A model generated the notes under the pieces. The model saw nothing but the letters and a program-made list of their open reading frames with translations. It searched no databases and was not told where the DNA came from. A stretch of DNA of 64,000 nucleotides from Suilimivivens sp964614185 (GTDB lineage Bacteria > Bacillota > Clostridia > Lachnospirales > Lachnospiraceae): the NCBI GenBank assembly GCA_964614185.1, contig CAZTKJ010000001.1:62001-126000 (forward strand), in the 5' to 3' direction. Below, piece by piece: positions 16,677-25,626 of the stretch (the first letter of the stretch is position 1; each line of letters starts with the position of its first letter). Position numbers and translations under genes: made by a program.

Positions 16677-18206
16677 CTAATTTCGTTTCACTTTCCTTTT
16701 TACAATTCCCCACAAATATCCGAATTCTTCCGTCTTTCCAAACAGAAGAAGAAAAACTCCGTTAAACACTGCACATATGATCAAAAACATAATAGCAAAA
16801 CTTACAATCGTAACCTCCGGCATAATTACTTTCCGTATACCCAAAAGTACCACCAGGATTCCTATCACTACTGCCAGATATTTGACCGAATCTAAAAAAT
16901 ATGATTTTGCCTTCCGGTCAAAGCAGACCTTGTAAATAATAAACGGCTTGGTAACATTGGCCATCAGGCCGGATATAATGGTTCCGATATAGACCCCCAC
17001 CAACCCTATTTTCTGCACCAGCACAATGGAAATGATCAGGTTTACCGCCCCCTGCATCAGCGCCAGATATTTGTCCTGTTCAAATACACCCGCAGCCGTC
17101 TTGAAGTTAGACAATACGATGCGCTCTCCTTTAAAATAATAATCCGTCAAAATACAGCCTACTACCACAACCGGCAGTGTTTTTCCTACACCCATGGAAG
17201 GCCACAGAATAATGAAGGGTGTAAGCAGCAGGAAAAACCCTACAGCCGAAAATCCGTAAATCCAACATGCAAAGAAACGGTACACCAGGAAAATCCGATA
17301 CTGCTTTTCTTTGGATTCTGTGGAGATCAGGTTTCCAAAACTGGACAATACGGAATTAAAAATAATATTTACAAAATTGGCTACAGAATTCAGGATGATA
17401 TTGTAATTTCCTACAAATCCTACCAGGGTTACATTAATGAAGGAGGAAATGATCATGCTGTCTGTCTGCAGCCTTGCCACATCTCCTATTTTGTGGAACA
17501 CCAGGGCCTTGGTCTTATTGATAATCTCCCCTGTTTCTTCCCTGGAAAGTTTCTTAATATCTTTGTCTAACAGATAAGGATACCTGCGGTTTAAATACCA
17601 GCTTACAAAGAATTTTTGTAAAAGCTCCACAAAAGCTGCCGTAAGCAGATACAGATAGAAATTTCCCGTAAAAACTACTACAAAAAGCTGCAGCGTTACG
17701 GTGATCATCTTGGTAACCGTAATGATATTGGTCTGGATATAATTATTCTGTTCTGCATTTACCAGACTGTATTTATATGCTACAAAGTAAGAGCTTACTG
17801 TATTAAACAGAAAAATAAAATAATAAAGTGTTAAGTCCCTTACAGAAACTCCTTCCGGCTGCTTTACCAGATAAGGCAAAAGAGGCACTATGGCAAGTCC
17901 GATCACTGCTATAACAAGTCCGATAACCCGGTATGCCTGTTTGTAAAGGAGCATATACGACTTGATCTTCTCATGATCCTTCCGGGCTACAGGGCCATAC
18001 AGGCTGTAGTTCAGCGCCGTACCTACACCCAGTTCTGCCATGGAAAGCACTGATAAAATTCCCGTATACAGATCATTGATTCCATTTAGCGTATCGCCTA
18101 AATAAAAGATAAAGCAGGTACGCAGAATAAGCCCCAGCAACTGGGTGGTCAGATTTCCGATATATCCAAAAGCAATATTTCTTACTGCTGACTGAACTCT
18201 TCCCAT
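16677..18206 (-). CDS. Wzx-type oligosaccharide flippase (MOP superfamily)
   Basis: 509 residues, almost wholly hydrophobic, with the about 14-helix layout of the polysaccharide transporter family. The N-terminus has RNIAFGYIGNLTTQLLGLILR and a following ELGVGTALNYSLYGP segment characteristic of Wzx. It should flip undecaprenyl-diphosphate-linked repeat units to the outer face for a Wzy polymerase; two Wzy-like genes lie downstream. It overlaps the upstream pyruvyltransferase by 25 bp, so translation is probably coupled. Confidence 0.9.
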   Translation of the reverse strand: MGRVQSAVRNIAFGYIGNLTTQLLGLILRTCFIFYLGDTLNGINDLYTGILSVLSMAELGVGTALNYSLYGPVARKDHEKIKSYMLLYKQAYRVIGLVIAVIGLAIVPLLPYLVKQPEGVSVRDLTLYYFIFLFNTVSSYFVAYKYSLVNAEQNNYIQTNIITVTKMITVTLQLFVVVFTGNFYLYLLTAAFVELLQKFFVSWYLNRRYPYLLDKDIKKLSREETGEIINKTKALVFHKIGDVARLQTDSMIISSFINVTLVGFVGNYNIILNSVANFVNIIFNSVLSSFGNLISTESKEKQYRIFLVYRFFACWIYGFSAVGFFLLLTPFIILWPSMGVGKTLPVVVVGCILTDYYFKGERIVLSNFKTAAGVFEQDKYLALMQGAVNLIISIVLVQKIGLVGVYIGTIISGLMANVTKPFIIYKVCFDRKAKSYFLDSVKYLAVVIGILVVLLGIRKVIMPEVTIVSFAIMFLIICAVFNGVFLLLFGKTEEFGYLWGIVKRKVKRN

Positions 18207-19387
18207 AATCTGTCTACTTCTTTCCCTGTCTCCATTGCCTTCTGCTGATAGGCAGGCATGATCTTCTTAAGTGTGAGCCGGATTTCCTCTTCTTTCTCCT
18301 TTAGCCACAAAAATCCCTTTACTAAGTCTTCCGGATCTTTGAGACTTTGAACAGAAATCACATAATTTTCCTCTGTCCCAAATAAATCCCTTGCAATTCC
18401 TCTTGCCTTAACGGAATATCCTACTACCAATGTAGGAACTAAAGAAGAATACGCTGCAATGGTTGCATGGGTTCTGGCTCCTACAAAGAACCGCAGATGG
18501 CTGATATATCCCTTTAATTCTTCACAGCTTCCGTCTGCAATTTCCACTACCCTTCCTGTATCTTTAAATGCTTCATATAAAGCATGGATAGGTTTTCTGT
18601 CATCATTTCTGTCCCAGACCACATGGGGGATCAAGGCAATCTGCATGTCCGTATGCTGAATAAGATAAGTAAGCAGCGCCTGATAACTTTCCATAACAAT
18701 ACCGGGTCTGCTTTCATTATCCTCAATCATGGGACTTACGTTAATGCCTATAGTATTACCCTCCGCAAATCCTTCCGGCAGCGTCACCTCTTTTTTAGGG
18801 AGGGTAAAGGCCGGATCGGGACAGCAATAAATGCAAGGTCCGCCAGATCCTGCTGATGCCATTTTTTTCAGTGCCTCAAAAGTAATACTCTCTCTGGCAA
18901 TAATGGTATGGTACTGCATCAGATCCCTGACGATTTCCTCTCGCAGCAAAAGCTCCGGTTCAATGGAACAGCCAAGAAGCGCCGTCTTAGTTCCCTGGCG
19001 GTTAAAAGCCGAGTTTGCAAGCCTAAGATCTGAAAGCATGCTGTCATAGCAGTAATTATCTCCGCCGATAGAAATAGCGAGAGGTATTGCCTCTTCTTTC
19101 AATATATCATGATACCGGTATCTGATAAAGCTTTCTTTATCTCCCGTCAGTTTTCTGTAAAGATAATATAAAACATGTGCGGCTTTGTGGTCTTCAAATT
19201 TTCGTTCCGTTTTGATCTCACAAAGATTTGCAAGAGAATATTTCTTATCTTCTTCTCCATAATAACTGAGCAATGTTACCGGCTCTTTGATCATATGACA
19301 AAGACTGTTAACAATAGCTTCACAACCATGGTTGCCGCTGCCGGCATGCATATACATAATCAATTTTTCTTTATTTTTATTGATCAT
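18182..19387 (-). CDS. Polysaccharide pyruvyltransferase family protein
   Basis: 401 residues of the CsaB/WcaK family. The N-terminal motif is AGSGNHGCEAIVNSL (about 16-30). The C-terminal GARTHATIAAYSSLVPTLVVGYS with SVKARG is the typical phosphoenolpyruvate/nucleotide region with its basic and His residues. Members transfer an enolpyruvyl group from PEP to form pyruvate ketals, adding negative charge to the glycan; in Gram-positive walls such ketals can anchor S-layer-type proteins. An AAAAGG site lies 4 bases before the ATG. Acceptor sugar is unknown. Confidence 0.87.
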   Translation of the reverse strand: MINKNKEKLIMYMHAGSGNHGCEAIVNSLCHMIKEPVTLLSYYGEEDKKYSLANLCEIKTERKFEDHKAAHVLYYLYRKLTGDKESFIRYRYHDILKEEAIPLAISIGGDNYCYDSMLSDLRLANSAFNRQGTKTALLGCSIEPELLLREEIVRDLMQYHTIIARESITFEALKKMASAGSGGPCIYCCPDPAFTLPKKEVTLPEGFAEGNTIGINVSPMIEDNESRPGIVMESYQALLTYLIQHTDMQIALIPHVVWDRNDDRKPIHALYEAFKDTGRVVEIADGSCEELKGYISHLRFFVGARTHATIAAYSSLVPTLVVGYSVKARGIARDLFGTEENYVISVQSLKDPEDLVKGFLWLKEKEEEIRLTLKKIMPAYQQKAMETGKEVDRLWEEFSQQ

Positions 19388-19415
19388 TATACCTTTTCCC
19401 TATCTACAGATTCCA

Positions 19416-20405
19416 TTAAGGTAAATACTTTCTAAAGTGATACACCATTAAATAAAGTTCCGGCAGCACACTAAAGAGACGGGTCTTTATTTTATATCCC
19501 CTTGAAAGCCCCTCATAAGCTCCGGCTACCTTAAGTTCTGTTTTCAATTTTTCGTGACATATCCGGATATATTGTTTTTTCTTTCTTCTTTCCCAAAAAG
19601 ACAATTGGGAAATCTTTCCCGCTGTCAGCATAATGCTCATAATAAGAATCGTTGTGACCCGGACTGTCAGCTCCTTATCCATCCTGATGATTTCCTCTCT
19701 GGCAAGCTCCCAGCAGGTAATCTGATCCATATATCTTGGGGCAAAAGCTCTGTTCATAGCGCCACTGGGATTCTGATAATACCCATATCCCGGATAATCC
19801 GTTTCAGCTATTCCGTTTAAGTAAGGCAGAAGCCTTACTATAAACAGCATATCTTCTCCTATGCTGAGATTCCGTTGAAAACGGAAATTTCCAATGGCGG
19901 AGCGTCTGTAGAGTTTACTCCAGCAGCGGCTGTTTCCTCTAATCACCTGTTCACTCAGGTACTTTAGCGGAGCAAGCTTATCTGCTTTTTCAAGCCGATA
20001 TCTTTCTGACAAGAACTGCTGCCATTCCTCTTCCTTACTCCACTTAAAAAATCCACAGCCCGCCACATCACATCCTGTATCCAGAATGCAATGATACAAA
20101 ACCTCCAGCATCTTAGGCCGCAGTCTGTCATCCGCATCCACAAAGGTAAGAAACACCCCCTTTGCCGCATCAATGCCTGCATTTCTGGCAGCGGAAACTC
20201 CTTCATCCTCCATAGTAATGATACGGATATTCCCATAGCTTTCGCGAAGCTTGACGCACAGAGCTGCGGTATTATCGGTGGAGCCGTCATTGACAATAAT
20301 AATTTCTATATTCTCGTAGCTTTGCTCTTCAATACTAACTATACACTTTTCCAGATAATCCTGACCGTTATAAACCGGTACGATCACACTGATTAAAGGC
20401 TCCAT
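19416..20405 (-). CDS. GT2-family glycosyltransferase
   Basis: 329 residues, GT-A fold. It begins with ISVIVPVYNGQDYLEKC, followed by the nucleotide motif IIIVNDGSTDNT, the acidic VDADDR metal-binding motif near residue 92, and the acceptor-side GEDMLF. The C-terminal tail is basic and may attach to the membrane. The start at 20405 is chosen for GGAG 8 bases upstream; an earlier ATG at 20435 lacks a site and overlaps the neighbour. It is probably an inverting transferase adding one residue to a repeat unit. Paralogue of the next gene. Confidence 0.9.
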   Translation of the reverse strand: MEPLISVIVPVYNGQDYLEKCIVSIEEQSYENIEIIIVNDGSTDNTAALCVKLRESYGNIRIITMEDEGVSAARNAGIDAAKGVFLTFVDADDRLRPKMLEVLYHCILDTGCDVAGCGFFKWSKEEEWQQFLSERYRLEKADKLAPLKYLSEQVIRGNSRCWSKLYRRSAIGNFRFQRNLSIGEDMLFIVRLLPYLNGIAETDYPGYGYYQNPSGAMNRAFAPRYMDQITCWELAREEIIRMDKELTVRVTTILIMSIMLTAGKISQLSFWERRKKKQYIRICHEKLKTELKVAGAYEGLSRGYKIKTRLFSVLPELYLMVYHFRKYLP

Positions 20406-20416
20406 GGCTTTCTCCG

Positions 20417-21451
20417 TTATTTTCTGTAATACCATATCATGGCTAAGCGCAGAATGCTGACCGTTATCCGGTTAGGATGGCGCATGACCAGATAAAGAAG
20501 CTTATTGGCTTTTTGCTCTATCACAACAGGGGTTTTTGCAATAAGGTCTTTTATCTCCTTAGACCTGCATATTTTCAATATATTTTTTCCATAGCTTTTA
20601 GGATTTCCCCTGGCCTCATTTTTCAGTACCAGCATCATTAAAAAAACAGTTTCCTGATCTACCTGGTGTTGTCGTTCTTTCTGACTGCTGCCTTGAAATT
20701 TGTCATTTATGATCTGAAGAATTGTCTGCTTTAGTAACTGTATTTTTTCATATAAATGTTCATCATATTTATGAGCCATAGATGCGGTTACCAAAAAATA
20801 GTGATAATAAGCTTTATGATCCATAATGACCAGACGGCTGCAGTCAATTAATGCGGGCAGCATAATGGTCACATCTTCTCCCATTACAACCGCCGGATTA
20901 CTGTACTTGCAGTTATCTTCTATCAGCTTTCTTGCAATCAGCTTCATACACCGGGACATAGTCACATATCTGCTTTCTTTTCCAAGAAGATTGGGGATCA
21001 CCTTTTCTTCTATTGCTTCCCTGTCATATATTCCGGGGGATAGCTGCTGCCATACACACTGCCTGTTTCCGTTTTCCCTCTCAATCACATAGTCGCTGGA
21101 AATGATTTCCTTTTCATTTCCTGTGAGCTGCTGCGCCATTTCTTCTATCATATTCAGGTCTACCCAGTCATCGCTGTCTATAAAATTAAGATATTCGCCG
21201 CTGCTTTCTTTAACGCCCCGCTTCCAGGCAGAAATCAATCCGCCGTTTTCCTTGTGTATCACCTTGATACGGTCATCTTCTATTTTCATTTCATCACAGA
21301 GTTTTCCACTGCCATCGGTAGAACCGTCATCGATAAGAAGGATCTCCAGATTCTTATAGGTCTGATTGGTCAGTGAATCTACGCACTTTTCTATATACTT
21401 TTCTGCATTATAAACAGGAACAATAATGCTGATCTTATAATCTTTTCCCAT
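20417..21451 (-). CDS. GT2-family glycosyltransferase
   Basis: 344 residues. The conserved N-terminus is ISIIVPVYNAEKYIEKC, then LLIDDGSTDGSG, the IDSDDW acidic motif near residue 95, and MGEDVT further on. The C-terminal 100 residues are basic and helical, as in capsule glucosyl- or galactosyltransferases. The start at 21451 is preferred because it fits the family start and follows AGGA. A Met 14 codons earlier would run into the upstream GT4. Specificity is unknown. Confidence 0.9.
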   Translation of the reverse strand: MGKDYKISIIVPVYNAEKYIEKCVDSLTNQTYKNLEILLIDDGSTDGSGKLCDEMKIEDDRIKVIHKENGGLISAWKRGVKESSGEYLNFIDSDDWVDLNMIEEMAQQLTGNEKEIISSDYVIERENGNRQCVWQQLSPGIYDREAIEEKVIPNLLGKESRYVTMSRCMKLIARKLIEDNCKYSNPAVVMGEDVTIMLPALIDCSRLVIMDHKAYYHYFLVTASMAHKYDEHLYEKIQLLKQTILQIINDKFQGSSQKERQHQVDQETVFLMMLVLKNEARGNPKSYGKNILKICRSKEIKDLIAKTPVVIEQKANKLLYLVMRHPNRITVSILRLAMIWYYRK

Positions 21452-21470
21452 AAATCCATATCCTTTCCTG

Positions 21471-22520
21471 CTACAGCTGATGGTAAATGGCAAGCAGCCG
21501 GTTTATATTACTCTCCGAGGAAAATTCTGTCTCAACCTTTTGGCGGGCCCTTCTGCCCAGTTCCTTACAAAACCGGGGATCTCCAAGCAGTCTCTCAAGT
21601 CCTGTGCATAAAGATACTTTATCCTTAGGCTCTATTAAAACTCCTGTTTCGCCGTCCCTGACCATTTGGGGAATTCCCCCTACTTTAGTTACCACAACAC
21701 CACAGGCATTGGCCATGGCTTCCAATACGGAAACAGGTTGTCCTTCAAAATAGGAAGGCAGCACAAAGATGTCACATTCTGCCAAATACTTTTTCTTTTC
21801 TTCCCCGGATACCCAGCCAAGCCATGTAATGTAATCATGGTATGGCTTTATCATTTCCTCCAGTTCTTTATCCTGCCAGATCCCTCCCAGATACAGATGC
21901 AGAGACGGATATTTCTCTTTCAGGCCGGGAAGGATGGCAAATAATTCTTCCATGCCCTTTTCTTTACAAAGTCTTCCCAAAAACAGGATTTTCTGCTGTC
22001 CGTACTTTTTTTCTCCTGCTGCCGGGATCCCTACAGCGTTAGGCAGTACGATGATCTTGTCTTCTTCTATGATCTTTCCAAAAAAATCTTTAAAGGAATC
22101 TGCCAGTACCAGAAAAACATCTCCCATGGAAAGTACTTTTTTCACTTTCTTTTTTCCTTTTTCACCAAGCTGTGCGTAAAAAGTTTCAAAATCTCCTCCA
22201 TGCTGGTGGATCACCAGTTTCTTTCCTGCCAAATGTGAAAGACGCACAAAAAAGGATTTCCGATAATAGCTGGCATCTGATGCCATGTTAATATGCACTA
22301 TTTTGTAACAGGGCAGTTTGACCATAAACCATATAAAGGCGCCTGCGGCTTTAAAGAGCTTACGCAATTTAGAGCCTTCTACCATAGTAGAGATGTAATA
22401 CAATTCTATCTTTTTATCAAGTCCTGCTTCATAATAATTATTGACTACTCCGGAAATACCTCCATGGACTTTCCTGTCCGGACCAATCATTAATACTCCG
22501 GTCTTATTTTGTCTGCTCAT
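21471..22520 (-). CDS. GT4-family glycosyltransferase
   Basis: 349 residues. The acceptor loop is GPDRKVHGGISGVVNNY and the donor half has FLGRLCKEKGMEELF, LYLGGIW, and PSYFEGQPVSVLEAMANACGVV with its conserved Glu residues. This subgroup, immediately downstream of a WbaP-like initiating transferase, often adds the second sugar (inference). The chosen ATG overlaps the upstream stop by 4 bp (ATGA) and follows GAGG by 6 bases. An ATG 30 bases earlier has neither. Confidence 0.9.
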   Translation of the reverse strand: MSRQNKTGVLMIGPDRKVHGGISGVVNNYYEAGLDKKIELYYISTMVEGSKLRKLFKAAGAFIWFMVKLPCYKIVHINMASDASYYRKSFFVRLSHLAGKKLVIHQHGGDFETFYAQLGEKGKKKVKKVLSMGDVFLVLADSFKDFFGKIIEEDKIIVLPNAVGIPAAGEKKYGQQKILFLGRLCKEKGMEELFAILPGLKEKYPSLHLYLGGIWQDKELEEMIKPYHDYITWLGWVSGEEKKKYLAECDIFVLPSYFEGQPVSVLEAMANACGVVVTKVGGIPQMVRDGETGVLIEPKDKVSLCTGLERLLGDPRFCKELGRRARQKVETEFSSESNINRLLAIYHQL

Positions 22521-23887
22521 TTTGAACCTCTGCCTGCAAAAACTACCCATATGGTACGAAACAGTATTTTGATATCCAGCGTTAAAGACCAGTTATCAAT
22601 ATATTCAAGGTCGAACTTTACCACCTCATCAAAATTCTCTATTTCACTTCGCCCGCTGACCTGCCACATACCTGTCAGCCCCGGCGTCATACTGATGCGT
22701 CTTCTATAGTACTGGTTGTACTTTTCAAATTCATCTGCGGTAGGAGGTCTTGTCCCTACCAAACTCATATCGCCTTTTAACACATTATAAAACTGAGGCA
22801 GTTCGTCAATACTGGTTTTTCGTATGAACTTTCCAACTCTTGTAATACGGGGATCGTTTTCTATCTTAAACATCAACCCCTGCATTTCGTTCTGCTTTTC
22901 CAATTCTTTTTTGCGCTCTTCCGCATCCAGATACATAGAGCGAAATTTATAAATTTTAAACCGTCTGCCGTTGCGTCCGATACGTATCTGGGAAAACAGA
23001 ATAGGCCCCTTGGAATCCAGTTTGATGGCAATGGCTACAAAAGGGAAAAAGATGATGGTGATCAGCATGCCTACGATTCCCCCTGCAATGTCCATCACTC
23101 TTTTTATCAAAAGCCGTTTATAGCTGCTTTGAAATCTTGTATAAGTAATGACGCTGTAACTTCCGAATGAATCAATCTTGCTTCTCTCTGCATGAGTATT
23201 AGGCAGTTCCACACAGTAGTGGCAGTTAACGCCCATTTCATCAAAGCTGTTAATAACTTCCCGGACCTTCTTCTGAGGCAGCTCCGGCGCATAAATGAAA
23301 ACTTCGTCAAGAGCCATTAAAATAGATTTTTCCAAAAAATCAGGTTTCATCTCCTCTATTGCCACAGTCTGCACGATCTGAAAATTAATATCCAGATTGC
23401 TTTCCAGTTTTTCCAGAACCTCTTTTATCATGTCTCTTTCCGTAATGACCAGCACTTTGATCTTCACCATGTCAGACTTATAGTGCAGCTTCAGAGCCTT
23501 TTTAATGGCCATATGGAACAAAAAAGATAATACCGGATTAATAACGGCAAAGTAAATCATCACCCATCTCGAAAAAACATCTGCCCATTTTAAAAAGTAC
23601 ATGACAGTCTGTGTTACCAGAATCATAAGCGCATTGTACTGCAGTACAGCACAAAATTCCTTAAAAATACCTCTTTTTAAAAAATTCCTGTTCCAATCAA
23701 TGAAGAAAGAATAGATTGTACAAAATAACAGGAAAACGAGACACACCTGAAAGTGTATCCCTTTATCACCCATATCTTTAAAGTTTCCAAACCGGATATA
23801 AGTAGCCAGCATAAAAGAAATCCCTATTGCTACCAGATCCGCAAACCAGAGGCCATAAACCTCTATGATTTTATTTTTCTGATTCAT
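22517..23887 (-). CDS. WbaP/CpsE-like undecaprenyl-phosphate sugar-1-phosphate transferase
   Basis: 456 residues. Residues 10-130 form four membrane helices, 140-250 a Rossmann-like regulatory domain, and 255-456 the bacterial sugar transferase domain: membrane re-entrant helix after KRVMDIAGG (262-270), KIYKFRSM, catalytic Asp361-Glu362 in DELPQ, GDMSLVGTRPP and PGLTGMWQVSGRS. Members transfer hexose-1-phosphate (Glc-1-P or Gal-1-P) from UDP-sugar to undecaprenyl phosphate, starting repeat-unit synthesis. This is the first of two initiating enzymes in the window (the other is at 50328-50960). The transferred sugar is not proven. Confidence 0.92.
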   Translation of the reverse strand: MNQKNKIIEVYGLWFADLVAIGISFMLATYIRFGNFKDMGDKGIHFQVCLVFLLFCTIYSFFIDWNRNFLKRGIFKEFCAVLQYNALMILVTQTVMYFLKWADVFSRWVMIYFAVINPVLSFLFHMAIKKALKLHYKSDMVKIKVLVITERDMIKEVLEKLESNLDINFQIVQTVAIEEMKPDFLEKSILMALDEVFIYAPELPQKKVREVINSFDEMGVNCHYCVELPNTHAERSKIDSFGSYSVITYTRFQSSYKRLLIKRVMDIAGGIVGMLITIIFFPFVAIAIKLDSKGPILFSQIRIGRNGRRFKIYKFRSMYLDAEERKKELEKQNEMQGLMFKIENDPRITRVGKFIRKTSIDELPQFYNVLKGDMSLVGTRPPTADEFEKYNQYYRRRISMTPGLTGMWQVSGRSEIENFDEVVKFDLEYIDNWSLTLDIKILFRTIWVVFAGRGSK

Positions 23888-23888
23888 A

Positions 23889-24821
23889 TCACACCATTCT
23901 CTTTATCTTCCTGACTGCTTTTCTTACAAATCTCTTCATTCGCAACGTTGCTTTTGTAAAAAATACTTTGGCTTTGCTTACCGGCGGCATGATCAGATGT
24001 TCATACTCCTGCCTGTGCAAGAGCAGATACTCGGGATAGCTTTCGTCAATTTCCACCCATCTGAAATCTGCTTCCCGTCCAAACATATCCTGTCCTAAAA
24101 TCAGACGATCCACTGCTTCTGCAAGAAACACATCATCATTGTATTCCTGATGTGCAGCAGCCACTACTTTAACGCCGATACGTTTGGCTACGTCCTTTTC
24201 TCCTTTGCTTCCCATATAGCCGAAATGCCAGCCCCCATTTGCCACTCTCACTGCATTTGGCTTTGTAACAGATGATTCCCGAAGCTCTATAATTCCCTCT
24301 TCCGGTATCATTTTTTTACTGAATACTTTAGTACCCAGCCAGAGTTTTCTCTCTACACCGGGGAACTCACCTGTAATGGAAAGAAGCTTTCCTGAAACCT
24401 CCTCCATATTCAGATAGCAGTAAAACATTCTTTGGGCAAAATGATAGATCTTATCGGGGTCAAATTCTGCAATCACTCTCTCCAGGGCTTTAGGATCCGG
24501 AATTTCATCCACATCACTTAAAATCAGGATATCACTGTCCGATGCATCCTTTAATCCGCGTATCAACGCATTTTTTTGGAACTTATCCCGAAGGTGCGTG
24601 GTAGCATCAACAGGGGAATTGTCTACCACAATATATTCAATTTTAGGCAGGAATTCCGAAAACAGCTCTTTGTTTTTTTCAAAGCAAAGCTCCTTTGGCT
24701 GTCCTGAAAAAGTTACTGTAGCTTCTTCTATAATGAACTTATCCACAAGAGGATTTAAAATATTCAGTCTGAGCTTTAAAATATCCAGTTCATTAAAAAA
24801 GGGAATGCAGTCATATACCAT
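23889..24821 (-). CDS. GT17-family glycosyltransferase
   Basis: 310 residues. The N-terminus MVYDCIPFFNELDILKLRL and the EATVTFSGQPK segment (about 34-44) are hallmarks of GT17, whose animal member is the beta-1,4-mannosyl-glycoprotein N-acetylglucosaminyltransferase MGAT3. The acidic motif LSDVDEIPDP follows near residue 105, and WHFGYMG near 197. Bacterial members occur in capsule loci, with few characterised. There is no membrane anchor; the C-terminal end is very basic and could bind the membrane surface. It is tightly packed between the WbaP-like gene (1 bp) and DUF5672. Confidence 0.87.
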   Translation of the reverse strand: MVYDCIPFFNELDILKLRLNILNPLVDKFIIEEATVTFSGQPKELCFEKNKELFSEFLPKIEYIVVDNSPVDATTHLRDKFQKNALIRGLKDASDSDILILSDVDEIPDPKALERVIAEFDPDKIYHFAQRMFYCYLNMEEVSGKLLSITGEFPGVERKLWLGTKVFSKKMIPEEGIIELRESSVTKPNAVRVANGGWHFGYMGSKGEKDVAKRIGVKVVAAAHQEYNDDVFLAEAVDRLILGQDMFGREADFRWVEIDESYPEYLLLHRQEYEHLIMPPVSKAKVFFTKATLRMKRFVRKAVRKIKRMV

Positions 24822-24837
24822 TTGTATTTTCCTTCTG

Positions 24838-25617
24838 TTATTTTAAATGCCGCCAGAACAAAAGCGGTCTTACTATATTTTTAAATGTTATCCATGCCTT
24901 AGTTATGGGATTTTCAAATTTAGGATACTGCTCATTTCTTCCCCACCATTTATGGAACACAAAGGGGGCATCTACAGGAAGCACTTCCTCCACCGGGTGT
25001 TCATGTCCAAAATACTTGGCCACCTCTACCGGCGCATAATTCATTCCTGCCTCTTCAAACTTATGTTTATTCATACAGCACAGGAAAATATCTTCATTGA
25101 AAAATCCTTCTTCATCCTTTTCCCACTTTAAATCTGCCTGCTTCGGAAACGCCAGAAATCTTTTGCTTCGTAAAGATACGCTGTTCCCCACTCTGCATAG
25201 GTTGCCGTATATGTCATGATAACAATGCTTCGAGCCGGGAGCCGGAACGGGCCAGGGGGACCCGATATAATCATAATCAAGAAATTCCTCCCGCCATTTC
25301 TCGGGATGCACCACAAAGCCGTCATAATGTATCAGAAGCACATAATCAGTATTGATATAATCTGTAAGCTCATATACCATCTTATAATTGAAGCAGTCAA
25401 TATCCGTAAGTTTGGATGTATGCTTATAAGTAATTCCCCGGGGCAGGAAAAAAGGCTTTCTATGAGTGATCAGCACCACTTCTCCAAATTCTATGCCCTG
25501 CATACTATACTGAAGGGCTTTTATGGTTTCATATATTTTAACACTGGTCATGGCAGCCAGCGTTACATTCGGAAGTTTCAGTTTCTGACCCTTTCTAAAG
25601 GAAGTACCCTCTCCCAT
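24838..25617 (-). CDS. DUF5672-family protein, putative glycosyltransferase
   Basis: 259 residues. The central region IHYDGFVVHPEKW and YDYIGSPWP (about 110-135), RVGNSVSLRSKRF, NEDIFLC and the C-terminal FVFHKWWG match DUF5672. The Asp-containing YDGF strand followed by an NED motif looks like a GT-A donor site, and the family is found in polysaccharide loci. No enzymatic activity is established. The position between GT17 and GT11 genes supports a transferase role. Confidence 0.78.
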   Translation of the reverse strand: MGEGTSFRKGQKLKLPNVTLAAMTSVKIYETIKALQYSMQGIEFGEVVLITHRKPFFLPRGITYKHTSKLTDIDCFNYKMVYELTDYINTDYVLLIHYDGFVVHPEKWREEFLDYDYIGSPWPVPAPGSKHCYHDIYGNLCRVGNSVSLRSKRFLAFPKQADLKWEKDEEGFFNEDIFLCCMNKHKFEEAGMNYAPVEVAKYFGHEHPVEEVLPVDAPFVFHKWWGRNEQYPKFENPITKAWITFKNIVRPLLFWRHLK

Positions 25618-25626
25618 TTTCTATCC

